The notes beneath the pieces were generated by a model that saw nothing but the letters and a program-made list of their open reading frames with translations, searched no databases and was not told where the DNA came from. The translations under genes were made by a program, and so were the position numbers. This document shows positions 14,909-23,905 of a DNA stretch of 27,846 nucleotides, piece after piece. Location: contig DKFP01000009.1 of NCBI GenBank assembly GCA_002452405.1, positions 1-27,846 on the forward strand. Reading direction: 5' to 3'. The stretch's first letter is position 1. Every line of letters begins with the position of its first letter. The DNA is from Deferribacteraceae bacterium UBA6793 (lineage in GTDB: Bacteria; Chrysiogenota; Deferribacteres; Deferribacterales; Geovibrionaceae).

Positions 14909-15427
14909 TCAATTCGTTATACTTAAAATAACATAACGTCGGATAACGCTCAGATCTGAATCGGAGATCCCGCCATGCTGCTGCATAGATTTAAGAATGC
15001 CGTCCCAGCGGTGTTTTGCATACCTGTTCGGTTCCGCCGCTGCATGACATGTGCTGCACATTTCATAGTATTTTTTGCCTGACTCTTTTATGGCTTCGGG
15101 CAGAGTTTCAGAAACCTCGTCGTCTGCCTTGGGAAGAGAGACAACTGTTTCAAAAAGCCCGTTTGCCTTTTTTCCCGTAAAGCGAAGGGAGGAAACGTCC
15201 TTTGTGAAACCATTGTCAATACTTTTGTCTGTATCCGCATAGAGAACGCCACTCACTTTATCACTCCAGAGATGCGCCCTTCCGCCGGAAATTTCTGTTC
15301 CGAAAAAGACCGTGACGTCACCCGTTGTGACATTTTTGTTGAGATATCCGCTGCGGCTATCTGAAAAGGCGTAGATAACAGATACTGCTATCGCTGCCGG
15401 AATTATAATAAATAAAAATTTTCTCAA
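14909..15427 (-). CDS. Monohaem c-type cytochrome, TorC C-terminal-domain-like
   Basis: 172 aa from TTG 15425-15427, chosen because AAAGGTG sits about six bases upstream and the hydrophobic N-terminal segment begins directly; a TTG at 15445 is the other option and lacks a ribosome site. Residues 4-21 form a signal or anchor helix. There is one haem motif, CSTCH (124-128), followed by EPNRYAKHRWDGIL-x-M and a C-terminal helix. The order CxxCH, P-x-x-Y, W, M resembles the monohaem C-terminal domain of TorC/DorC, which donates electrons to TorA/DorA. The NapC-like tetrahaem part of TorC is missing. It lies about 140 bases after the TorA-type gene on the same strand, with a hairpin between, and probably donates electrons to that enzyme. 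Confidence 0.78.
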   Translation of the reverse strand: MRKFLFIIIPAAIAVSVIYAFSDSRSGYLNKNVTTGDVTVFFGTEISGGRAHLWSDKVSGVLYADTDKSIDNGFTKDVSSLRFTGKKANGLFETVVSLPKADDEVSETLPEAIKESGKKYYEMCSTCHAAAEPNRYAKHRWDGILKSMQQHGGISDSDLSVIRRYVILSITN

Positions 15428-15502
15428 AACTGCACCTTTCGGCAATATTAATACATCCGTTTAACAGTAAAAGCAATTCAAAAACTCAATTTACAGTTCA
15501 CT

Positions 15503-15529
15503 TTGTTGAGAAATTTTATTTCCCAACAA
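15503..15529 (-). other. Stem-loop between TorA-type gene and cytochrome gene
   Basis: 11-bp arms with one mismatch (15503-15513 and 15519-15529) and a 5-nt loop. There is no T-run after it on the minus strand, so it looks more like an RNA-processing or stabilising element than a terminator. Expression of the cytochrome relative to the reductase may be set here. Confidence 0.45.
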
Positions 15530-15569
15530 CTCTCCTCCATTTGTCTTAATAGAGAAAACAAAACGAAAC

Positions 15570-17945
15570 CTACAGTTTGCTTTTTACTATGACAGGATTT
15601 TCATAAGCTGTGTTCGGTTTTATTTTTTCCGTCAGTTTCCGCAGAGACACCAGACAGCTATGAGCTGAACACGCCTGAGCCAGACGTGACGTCGGTTTGT
15701 CAGATGTCAGCACATTCGGATTTCCGCTGATGCATCTTGTTCCCGGAACACCGGGTTTTTCCGGCGCATACCACGCTCCCTCGTCCACACGCACAACGTT
15801 ACGCATGACCCGCTTGCTGAGCACGGCGCCGCAGATTATTGCGCCTCTGTCGTTAAACACCTCCACTGTGTCGCCATCGCTGATACCGAGCTGTTTTGCA
15901 TCGGAAGGATGTATGACAACAGGCTCTCTGCCGTTCACTTTATACTCATCGGCGAGGGGCAGATTGTCCATCTGTGAGTGAAGTCTGTTTTTCGGATGGA
16001 GAGAAAGAAGGTGAAATCTGTGTTTTTTCGCCATAGCGCCACCCAGCCACTCTTTCGGCTCGTACCATGTGGGGTGTCCGGCACAATCGCCATATCCGTA
16101 GCTGGAAATCTTTTCGCTGTGAATTTCTATCTTGCCAGACGGTGTGAAAAGCGGATTCGATTTCGGATTTTGTACAAAATCCTCAAAACGTATGAACTGT
16201 TTGTCATTCGGCTTCTGTGTCAGTTTTATGTATCCGATGTTCCAGAAATGTTCGAAAGGCACCTTGTTTTCCGTGCCCTCATAGCTCCACTTCACCCATT
16301 CCATTCCGGTCTTACCCGTTGTAAATTTGTGTTCGAAGCCAAGTCTTTTTGCAAGCTGAATCAGAACCCAGTAATCGTCCTTTGCCTCATACATCGGCTT
16401 CAGAACCTGCTTCATCGCCCAAAGGTAGGTCACGTTGTTTACTATGCTGAACCCGATATCGTTTTTTTCGAAGGTGGTTGTCTCCGGAAAAACTATATCC
16501 GAATGTTTCGCCCACGGCGTCCATACAATCTCGTGGGTTATCATGGTCTCAACTTTTCTGATCCCTGCCAGCAGAGCGTTTATATCCTGATGGTGGGTCA
16601 TGGAATTTGCGCCCATGTTATAAATCAGTTTAACATCGGGATAGGTTATTTTCATTCCATTGAAATCTATGGTTCTGCCTGGGTTCATTAGCATTTCGCC
16701 CATGCGGGATGCCGGAATTATAGTTCTGGCAGGATTTCTGCCCTGAGATATTCTTCTTGGCATTTTTCCGCTGATGCCGAGCAGACCGCCCCCGAAATTT
16801 ATGCCCGAACCGGGTTTACCGACATTACCCAGCATTGAAGCAAGCGTTATCAGACTCCAGTGGAACTGTTCGCCGTGTTCAATCCTCTGGGGACCGTAAA
16901 GAGTACCGATGAGAGTTGTATCGCTGCGAAGGGTCTCTGTCAGAGATATTATCCTGTTCGTAGGGATACCGCATATTTTCGACGCCCATTCCGGCGTTTT
17001 TGCCACGCCATCGTCTTTACCCAGCAGATATTTCAGAAACATATCAAATCCTACTGTGCAGGAATCTATAAAAGATTTGCTGTATTTTCCGCTGGTATAG
17101 AGATAATAGCACATGCCAAGTATCATGGCGGTATCAGTTCCCGGACGTACGGATATCCACTCCGCACCGAGTTCCCTCGCCGTATCGTTATATACCGGAT
17201 CAACGCAGATATATTTTATTCCGAGTTTTTTGAACCTTCGGTACCACTTATTTTTAGTGAAATCAGGTACCGCCGAGTCTATTCTGAACGATTTAAGGGG
17301 ATCCATTCCCCAGAGAACAATTGTTTTGGTATTGGCAGCTATCATCTCGTATGATGTCTGTTTGCTGTATACTTCCATACTGCCGAGAACATACGGTAAA
17401 AGCTGGCTTGATGCTCCGGCGGAATAATCACTTATGGTGTCCGTAAACCCGCCGAAAAGCCCAAGAAATCTGCCCTGGAGCGTATTGGGACGGTTTATGG
17501 CTCCTGCATGTGACCATCCGGCGAAGGAGGTTCTGAAAATAGATTCGTTTCCCCAGTTCTGTTTTGCCTCTTTCAATTTTTCAGCGGCAAGGTCAAGAGC
17601 CATCTCCCAGCTCACCTCTACAAACTCTTCCACTCCGCGCAGCTCGGTCTGTTTCCGTCCTTCAAGAAAACTCTTTCTGACACATGGAGCCTTTATTCTG
17701 TTGGGTGAATTTACGTAATCCGCAAGACTGCGCATCATTGCAGAATCGGCACCTATTGCAGGATGCGGCTCAGTTGATATCAGCTTTCCGTTTTTCACAT
17801 GCGCCATGACAGGTCCGAAATGGGTCGCATGGTTGATCAGCTGCTCCGTGTCATCAGCCATCGCCTGTCCGGCTGGAAAAGCCGAAAAAAGAGAGGCGGC
17901 AGCCGCCATTCTGAGCAGTTCACGTCTTGAGATGCTGTTCTTCAT
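15570..17945 (-). CDS. TorA/BisC/DorA-type periplasmic molybdenum reductase
   Basis: 791 aa with Tat motif SRRELLRM (R7/R8) and a likely signal peptidase site after AMA (residue 30). It lacks an N-terminal Fe-S Cys motif: the region that would hold it reads HATHFGPVMAHVKNG, as in TorA, BisC and DorA, which have no Fe-S cluster. The molybdenum ligand is probably Ser175 in SDYSAGAS, matching the GDYSTGAAQ region of TorA. WASKICGIP, NPLFTPSGKIEI and the C-terminal cofactor-binding domain are typical of the family. The family reduces TMAO, DMSO, methionine or biotin sulfoxide; the active-site stretch FAGW differs from the YGW of DMSO reductases by Tyr-to-Phe and one extra residue, so substrate is open. 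The ATG overlaps the sensor kinase stop (ATGA, 4 bases), so enzyme and regulators share an operon. Confidence 0.9.
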   Translation of the reverse strand: MKNSISRRELLRMAAAASLFSAFPAGQAMADDTEQLINHATHFGPVMAHVKNGKLISTEPHPAIGADSAMMRSLADYVNSPNRIKAPCVRKSFLEGRKQTELRGVEEFVEVSWEMALDLAAEKLKEAKQNWGNESIFRTSFAGWSHAGAINRPNTLQGRFLGLFGGFTDTISDYSAGASSQLLPYVLGSMEVYSKQTSYEMIAANTKTIVLWGMDPLKSFRIDSAVPDFTKNKWYRRFKKLGIKYICVDPVYNDTARELGAEWISVRPGTDTAMILGMCYYLYTSGKYSKSFIDSCTVGFDMFLKYLLGKDDGVAKTPEWASKICGIPTNRIISLTETLRSDTTLIGTLYGPQRIEHGEQFHWSLITLASMLGNVGKPGSGINFGGGLLGISGKMPRRISQGRNPARTIIPASRMGEMLMNPGRTIDFNGMKITYPDVKLIYNMGANSMTHHQDINALLAGIRKVETMITHEIVWTPWAKHSDIVFPETTTFEKNDIGFSIVNNVTYLWAMKQVLKPMYEAKDDYWVLIQLAKRLGFEHKFTTGKTGMEWVKWSYEGTENKVPFEHFWNIGYIKLTQKPNDKQFIRFEDFVQNPKSNPLFTPSGKIEIHSEKISSYGYGDCAGHPTWYEPKEWLGGAMAKKHRFHLLSLHPKNRLHSQMDNLPLADEYKVNGREPVVIHPSDAKQLGISDGDTVEVFNDRGAIICGAVLSKRVMRNVVRVDEGAWYAPEKPGVPGTRCISGNPNVLTSDKPTSRLAQACSAHSCLVSLRKLTEKIKPNTAYENPVIVKSKL

Positions 17946-19318
17946 AAATTTACCTGCACGTGTTCAATCATATTGTTCATAAATAATCCCTTACATTCGG
18001 TGCAGGCGTTTTCCGGCTGTTTGTAGCAGATACGTGCCTGAGTACCCACTCCCTGTTCCGAACTGAGGTAAAAATCCCATCCGAGACTCACACAAAGCCG
18101 CCTTACGATTGCCAGTCCGAAACCGAACCCCTCGGCGTGGTTTCTTGGGTTCCCCGCCTGAAGCTGTAACAGTGTCTCCGGCTTTATCCCGGAACCGGAG
18201 TCGTGCACCTGAAGACAGTGTGTGCTGAGATAGATATCCACCGTTCCGCTCTTAGTATAGTTAAACGAGTTTCTTATCAGGTTTGCCATCAATATTTTAA
18301 TGAGCTGCGGCTCAACATTCACAACTATTCCCAGACTGTCGTGGACAATAACTTCGACCGGTTTATTATCTATCAGATATGCATTTTCATGAATTATCTC
18401 GTTTACGACGTCGGCTATGCGAACATCTCTGCGTTCGAATTTATCAAGATTTCTGTGACGGGAAAGCCAGAGGAACGATTTGATAAGATGTTCCATGTTG
18501 GCTGCCGCCCGGTTTATTCTGCCGATTATCTTTTTCGTGTTGTCGTCAAGCTGCGGCTTCAGCTCGTCCAGAAGCTCCAGCGAATTTTTTATGGTTGTAA
18601 CAGGGGTGCGCAGCTCATGGGATGCATCCCGTGCGAAAGCGGTCTCCCGTTCAACAGATTCCTGCATACTGTTCAGAGCATTTTTCAGCGTCCCCGCCAG
18701 AAGCCCTATCTCGTCGTCGTTAAATTTGCTGTCAAATCCTTCCATAAGCCTCTGTTTCGGATCGCGTTCCCTGATTATTTTACTGAGCCTTATAACAGGT
18801 CCTATGACTTTATGGGCGGTGATAAGCCCAAGTGTGAGCCCGAAAATGAGAATAGGCAGCAGGGTCAGAAGTATCGTCTGTTGGAGCGAAACGAGGGAAT
18901 CGTCGTTCATATACTGCCTTGTGACGTTATACAACAGATAGAACTTATCGCCATCGGGCAGTCTTTTTATCAGTATACAATATCTCTGCTTGTCGTTGTC
19001 CGCAAAATAGGTACCGGATTTAAGACCCGGTATCTTCTTCGCAACCCACGAAGGAAGGAGATCTTCACCGTAATAGTGTGTCATATATGGCGATGTGGGG
19101 GTGGTGGCATTGAAAGCGTTCGATGTTGGGGCGGCGAAAGACGCAAGATATGCGCTGAGGTAATACTCTGCCTCCACCTTCAGCCTGTTCTCCATGGAAC
19201 GGGTTTCACTCACACGGGTTGCGATTATTACGGCAACCACTGTAAGAGAACTGAGCAACAGAGTATAACCAATGAAAACGAGAATTATTCTTTGTCTGAG
19301 GCTGGTTCTATACTTCAA
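17942..19318 (-). CDS. Membrane sensor histidine kinase (HAMP, HisKA, HATPase)
   Basis: 458 aa. TM1 spans about 10-33 and TM2 about 148-169, flanking a periplasmic sensor region of roughly 110 residues; HAMP is at about 170-222. The phosphorylation box DASHELRTP has His234. The ATP domain has NLIRNSFNYT (N box), VHDSGSGI (G1) and GFGFGLAIV (G2). A C-terminal tail of about 30 residues follows the kinase domain and contains CTEC, unusual for this class. The start is TTG (19316-19318) inside the response regulator reading frame, with GGAAGG upstream; the two genes overlap by 11 bases. The kinase lacks the receiver and HPt domains of TorS, so although it sits with a TorA-type gene it is not a TorS orthologue. 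The stimulus is probably the reductase substrate or the redox state, by context only. Confidence 0.92.
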   Translation of the reverse strand: MKYRTSLRQRIILVFIGYTLLLSSLTVVAVIIATRVSETRSMENRLKVEAEYYLSAYLASFAAPTSNAFNATTPTSPYMTHYYGEDLLPSWVAKKIPGLKSGTYFADNDKQRYCILIKRLPDGDKFYLLYNVTRQYMNDDSLVSLQQTILLTLLPILIFGLTLGLITAHKVIGPVIRLSKIIRERDPKQRLMEGFDSKFNDDEIGLLAGTLKNALNSMQESVERETAFARDASHELRTPVTTIKNSLELLDELKPQLDDNTKKIIGRINRAAANMEHLIKSFLWLSRHRNLDKFERRDVRIADVVNEIIHENAYLIDNKPVEVIVHDSLGIVVNVEPQLIKILMANLIRNSFNYTKSGTVDIYLSTHCLQVHDSGSGIKPETLLQLQAGNPRNHAEGFGFGLAIVRRLCVSLGWDFYLSSEQGVGTQARICYKQPENACTECKGLFMNNMIEHVQVNL

Positions 19319-19997
19319 CGATACCTTCCTCTGACGAAAGCAGGTATCCCCTGCCCCTTACGCTATGAATAAGCTGTTTTTCAAACGGTTTGTCCAGAAG
19401 CTGCCTCAGTGTATAAAAATGCACCTTGAGAGCGTCAGTCATGGGTGGCTGATCCTTCCAGACTGCATATTCCAGATCCTCTTTCGTAGCATATCCGGGG
19501 TAAAGCTCAACCAGCTTTGTGAGAATGGAAAAGCAGATCGGCGGCAGATCTATCCGCGCGCCGCCTCTGGTTACTATACCCTTTTCGATATTAACGCAAA
19601 GGTCTTCTATGCAGAACATATCTGCCATGCCCTGTTTCGTACGTCTGATGATGGCGCTGAGGCGCATTTTCAGTTCTGCAAGTTCAAATGGTTTTGCAAG
19701 ATAATCGTCGGTTCCGGATTCAAACCCTGTCAGCTTATCGTCCAGCATGGTTCTGGCGGTGAGCATAAGAATAGGTACGTTCAGGCGCAGTTTATGCCTG
19801 ATTATTCTACACACCTCAAACCCATCAATCCCCGGCAGATTGATGTCCAGAACTATCGCATCATAGTGATTCTCGTGCAGCAGTTCAACCGCCGCTTCAC
19901 CCGATGAACAATAGTCCGCAGTACAGCCGTGCAGTTCAAAATAATCCAGTACGTTTTCCGCAAGATCTGTGTCGTCTTCAATTAATAATAATCTCAT
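19308..19997 (-). CDS. OmpR-family response regulator
   Basis: 229 aa. The receiver domain (1-120) has acidic residues E7/D8/D9, phospho-acceptor Asp51 in VLDINLPG, the TAR Thr/Ser position and Lys in AKPFE. The C-terminal winged-helix domain (about 130-222) ends with VRGRGYLL, the hallmark of OmpR/PhoB DNA-binding domains. ATG 19995-19997 has only a weak AGG upstream. It is the first gene of the regulator-kinase-reductase-cytochrome operon. A GTTAAG-N5-GTTAAG direct repeat about 90 bases upstream, repeated before the porin operon, is its likely binding site and suggests autoregulation. Confidence 0.93.
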   Translation of the reverse strand: MRLLLIEDDTDLAENVLDYFELHGCTADYCSSGEAAVELLHENHYDAIVLDINLPGIDGFEVCRIIRHKLRLNVPILMLTARTMLDDKLTGFESGTDDYLAKPFELAELKMRLSAIIRRTKQGMADMFCIEDLCVNIEKGIVTRGGARIDLPPICFSILTKLVELYPGYATKEDLEYAVWKDQPPMTDALKVHFYTLRQLLDKPFEKQLIHSVRGRGYLLSSEEGIVEV

Positions 19998-20060
19998 TAT
20001 ATGCCTGTATTTTTTACTATATTGTTCCTGCCCGAAATTTCACGCTTTTTTTACGGGCAG

Positions 20061-20066
20061 CCTATA
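20061..20066 (-). promoter_or_regulatory. Candidate -10 element of the response regulator operon
   Basis: Minus-strand TATAGG, 21 bases from the near half of the GTTAAG pair; at the porin operon the corresponding distance is 22. Similar geometry at both promoters is the main support. Confidence 0.4.
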
Positions 20067-20086
20067 TTTTTTTTAAGTCAGACGGA

Positions 20087-20103
20087 GTTAAGCGAAGGTT
20101 AAG
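20087..20103. promoter_or_regulatory. Direct repeat GTTAAG-N5-GTTAAG, likely autoregulatory site
   Basis: Exact GTTAAG copies at 20087-20092 and 20098-20103, 11 bases apart, between meaB and the response regulator gene. Identical in fixed bases and spacing to 14863-14879. The N5 spacers differ (CGAAG here, ACATG there), which argues for a conserved site rather than a duplicated stretch. Confidence 0.7.
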
Positions 20104-20137
20104 TTTGATGAAAATATCGATAAAATATGGAGATTTA

Positions 20138-21115
20138 TCAGTGTCTCTTAAAGAGTTCGAGGAGTCTTTTTGATGCCGCGGCGGGTGGCATTATCCCCTG
20201 CTCCACAGCGTCGCGAACGGATGCGAACATCCCTTCCACATTTTTATTGGTAAGGAACGTCTCTTTCAGATCGTCCATGAGCAGTGTCCAGAACCAGTCA
20301 ACAGCCTGCTTGCGGCGTTTGGATTCAAATTCTCCGCTGTTGCCCAGCTTTTCGTAATAGTCGCATACCATGTCCCAAATCTCTGCTATACCCTCTTTGT
20401 ACATGGCGCTGCAAAGCATGACAGGCACCTGCCAGTTGGGGCTTTTCGGGCGCAGAATATGGAGCGCGTTGACATACTGCTGTGCGGCAACCTCCGCACG
20501 CATCCTGTTGGAACCTTCCGCCTTGTTGATCACAATGGCGTCGGCAATCTCCATTACGCCCTTTTTGATACCCTGAAGTTCATCGCCTGCATTTGCTAGC
20601 TGGAGCAGCATGAAGAAATCCACCATGGACGCAACTGTTATCTCAGACTGACCGACACCTACGGTCTCAACCAGTATAACATCGTAACCCGCAGCCTCGC
20701 AAAGCAGCATGGTTTCCCGTGTCTTTCTGGCAACACCGCCAAGGGTGGCACCAGCCGGAGAGGGTCTTATGAATGCGTTCTCGTCGCGGGCAAGCTCTTC
20801 CATACGGGTCTTGTCACCCAGAATGGAACCGCCTGTTATCTGCGATGTGGGATCAACGGCAAGAACGGCAACCTTGTGCCCTTTGGATGTCAGCAGCTTG
20901 CCGAACGACTCTATGAACGTGCTCTTACCAACCCCCGGAACACCGGAAATTCCGATTCTCACAGAATTGCCGGTGTGGGGCAGAATCTTTTCCATAAGTT
21001 GATTAGCCAGCTGACTATGTTCCGGACTGCGGCTCTCGATTAAGGTGATAGCCTTTGAGAGCGGGCGCAGTTTCCTTTCAACAATTCCGTGTGCAAGCGC
21101 ATCAACATTATACAA
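20138..21115 (-). CDS. meaB: Methylmalonyl-CoA mutase-associated GTPase MeaB (ArgK family)
   Basis: 325 aa, the usual family length. P-loop GVPGVGKS (58-65), the long switch segment ETVGVGQSE, the base-recognition motif NKAEG and the C-terminal dimerisation helices are all visible. MeaB protects and reloads adenosylcobalamin in methylmalonyl-CoA mutase. The start is TTG (21113-21115), two bases after the mutase stop, with GGAG upstream; the first residues after it are normal for the family. Gene order mutase-meaB is the common arrangement and supports the call. No terminator with a T-run follows it before the response regulator. Confidence 0.95.
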   Translation of the reverse strand: MYNVDALAHGIVERKLRPLSKAITLIESRSPEHSQLANQLMEKILPHTGNSVRIGISGVPGVGKSTFIESFGKLLTSKGHKVAVLAVDPTSQITGGSILGDKTRMEELARDENAFIRPSPAGATLGGVARKTRETMLLCEAAGYDVILVETVGVGQSEITVASMVDFFMLLQLANAGDELQGIKKGVMEIADAIVINKAEGSNRMRAEVAAQQYVNALHILRPKSPNWQVPVMLCSAMYKEGIAEIWDMVCDYYEKLGNSGEFESKRRKQAVDWFWTLLMDDLKETFLTNKNVEGMFASVRDAVEQGIMPPAAASKRLLELFKRH

Positions 21116-21117
21116 AT

Positions 21118-23259
<2,142 letters not shown>

Positions 23260-23283
23260 ATTCTAACCTCACTCATTAATTGA

Positions 23284-23295
23284 AACCGCAGTGTT
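23284..23295. repeat. 12-bp direct repeat, copy 1 (AACCGCAGTGTT)
   Basis: Identical 12-mer to 23348-23359, 64 bases apart; the copies flank the terminator hairpin between the biotin carrier and mutase genes. Confidence 0.75.
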
Positions 23296-23311
23296 CCGAC
23301 TCCCTCAAGTG

Positions 23312-23347
23312 AAACAAAAAAGGGGAAATAATATTATCTCCCCTTTT
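23312..23347 (-). terminator. Terminator or attenuator between carboxylase genes and mutase
   Basis: Near-perfect palindrome 23318-23347 (outer arms AAAAGGGG/CCCCTTTT, AT-rich centre), followed on the minus strand by TTGTTT. It is placed 26 bases after the biotin carrier stop and 59 bases before the mutase ATG. Confidence 0.85.
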
Positions 23348-23359
23348 AACCGCAGTGTT
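23348..23359. repeat. 12-bp direct repeat, copy 2 (AACCGCAGTGTT)
   Basis: Second copy, abutting the terminator palindrome on its carboxylase side. See copy 1 at 23284. Confidence 0.75.
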
Positions 23360-23372
23360 TTAACTACAAACC

Positions 23373-23894
23373 TTACTCAACAACAGCCAGTTTATCGCCT
23401 GTGGCGACTGTCTGGTCGAGAGTCACGAAGATATCCTGAACCACGCCCGCTTTGGGAGCTTTGATCTCGTTTTCCATCTTCATGGCAACGAGGATCATAA
23501 GAGGCTGACCAGCCTCAACTTCCTGACCGGGTTCAACAAGGAGCTTCCAGATATATCCGGGCATCTGTGCCTCGATAACCTGACGTCCTTCAAGTCCGGC
23601 GGTTGAGCGCATCTTCATCAGACGCTTCATTTCGTCCAGAACCTCAACCTCGAAGGTGTCGCCTTCGTCTGTAAGGATGGTGAAATTGTCGCCTTTTTCG
23701 TCAATATCCATCGCATATGACCTTCCGTCAACGATGATGGAATAGACTGCATCGCCTGCCACAGAGAAATCGGCTGTGTATTTTCTGCCGTCGATATCTA
23801 TTTCGAAGATACCGTTCTTTCTCTCAACAAGGTCAACAAGATGCTCCTGCTCGCCTTTATCAACTGTTACGAAATAATTTCTTTTTGTTATCAT
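23373..23894 (-). CDS. Biotin carboxyl carrier subunit of acyl-CoA carboxylase
   Basis: 173 aa. The C-terminal biotinyl domain (about 103-173) has the AMKMEN motif with Lys139 as the biotinylated residue. The N-terminal about 95 residues form a beta-rich region resembling the BT domain that docks the carrier to the carboxylase holoenzyme in propionyl-CoA carboxylases, although here carrier and biotin carboxylase are separate chains. It lies 11 bases after the biotin carboxylase gene, with AAGGGG upstream of the ATG. It carries carboxybiotin between the two catalytic subunits. Confidence 0.92.
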   Translation of the reverse strand: MITKRNYFVTVDKGEQEHLVDLVERKNGIFEIDIDGRKYTADFSVAGDAVYSIIVDGRSYAMDIDEKGDNFTILTDEGDTFEVEVLDEMKRLMKMRSTAGLEGRQVIEAQMPGYIWKLLVEPGQEVEAGQPLMILVAMKMENEIKAPKAGVVQDIFVTLDQTVATGDKLAVVE

Positions 23895-23905
23895 TGTCTT
23901 ACCCC

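Noticed and set aside
18203..19372. 389-codon open frame on the plus strand opposite the sensor kinase
   Set aside because: Antisense shadow: the minus-strand frame encodes a complete kinase with all motifs, and the plus frame shows no domain.
17942..19997. Orthologues of E. coli TorS/TorR
   Set aside because: The kinase lacks TorS's receiver and HPt domains; the regulator is a generic OmpR-type protein, so only the neighbourhood is Tor-like.
20028..20060. CTGCCCG...CGGGCAG inverted repeat with 19-nt loop before the response regulator
   Set aside because: The stem is short and the loop long, no T-run follows on the minus strand, and the predicted transcription start falls within one arm. 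It may be an operator, but nothing supports that beyond the repeat; the T-run is on the plus strand, where no gene ends.
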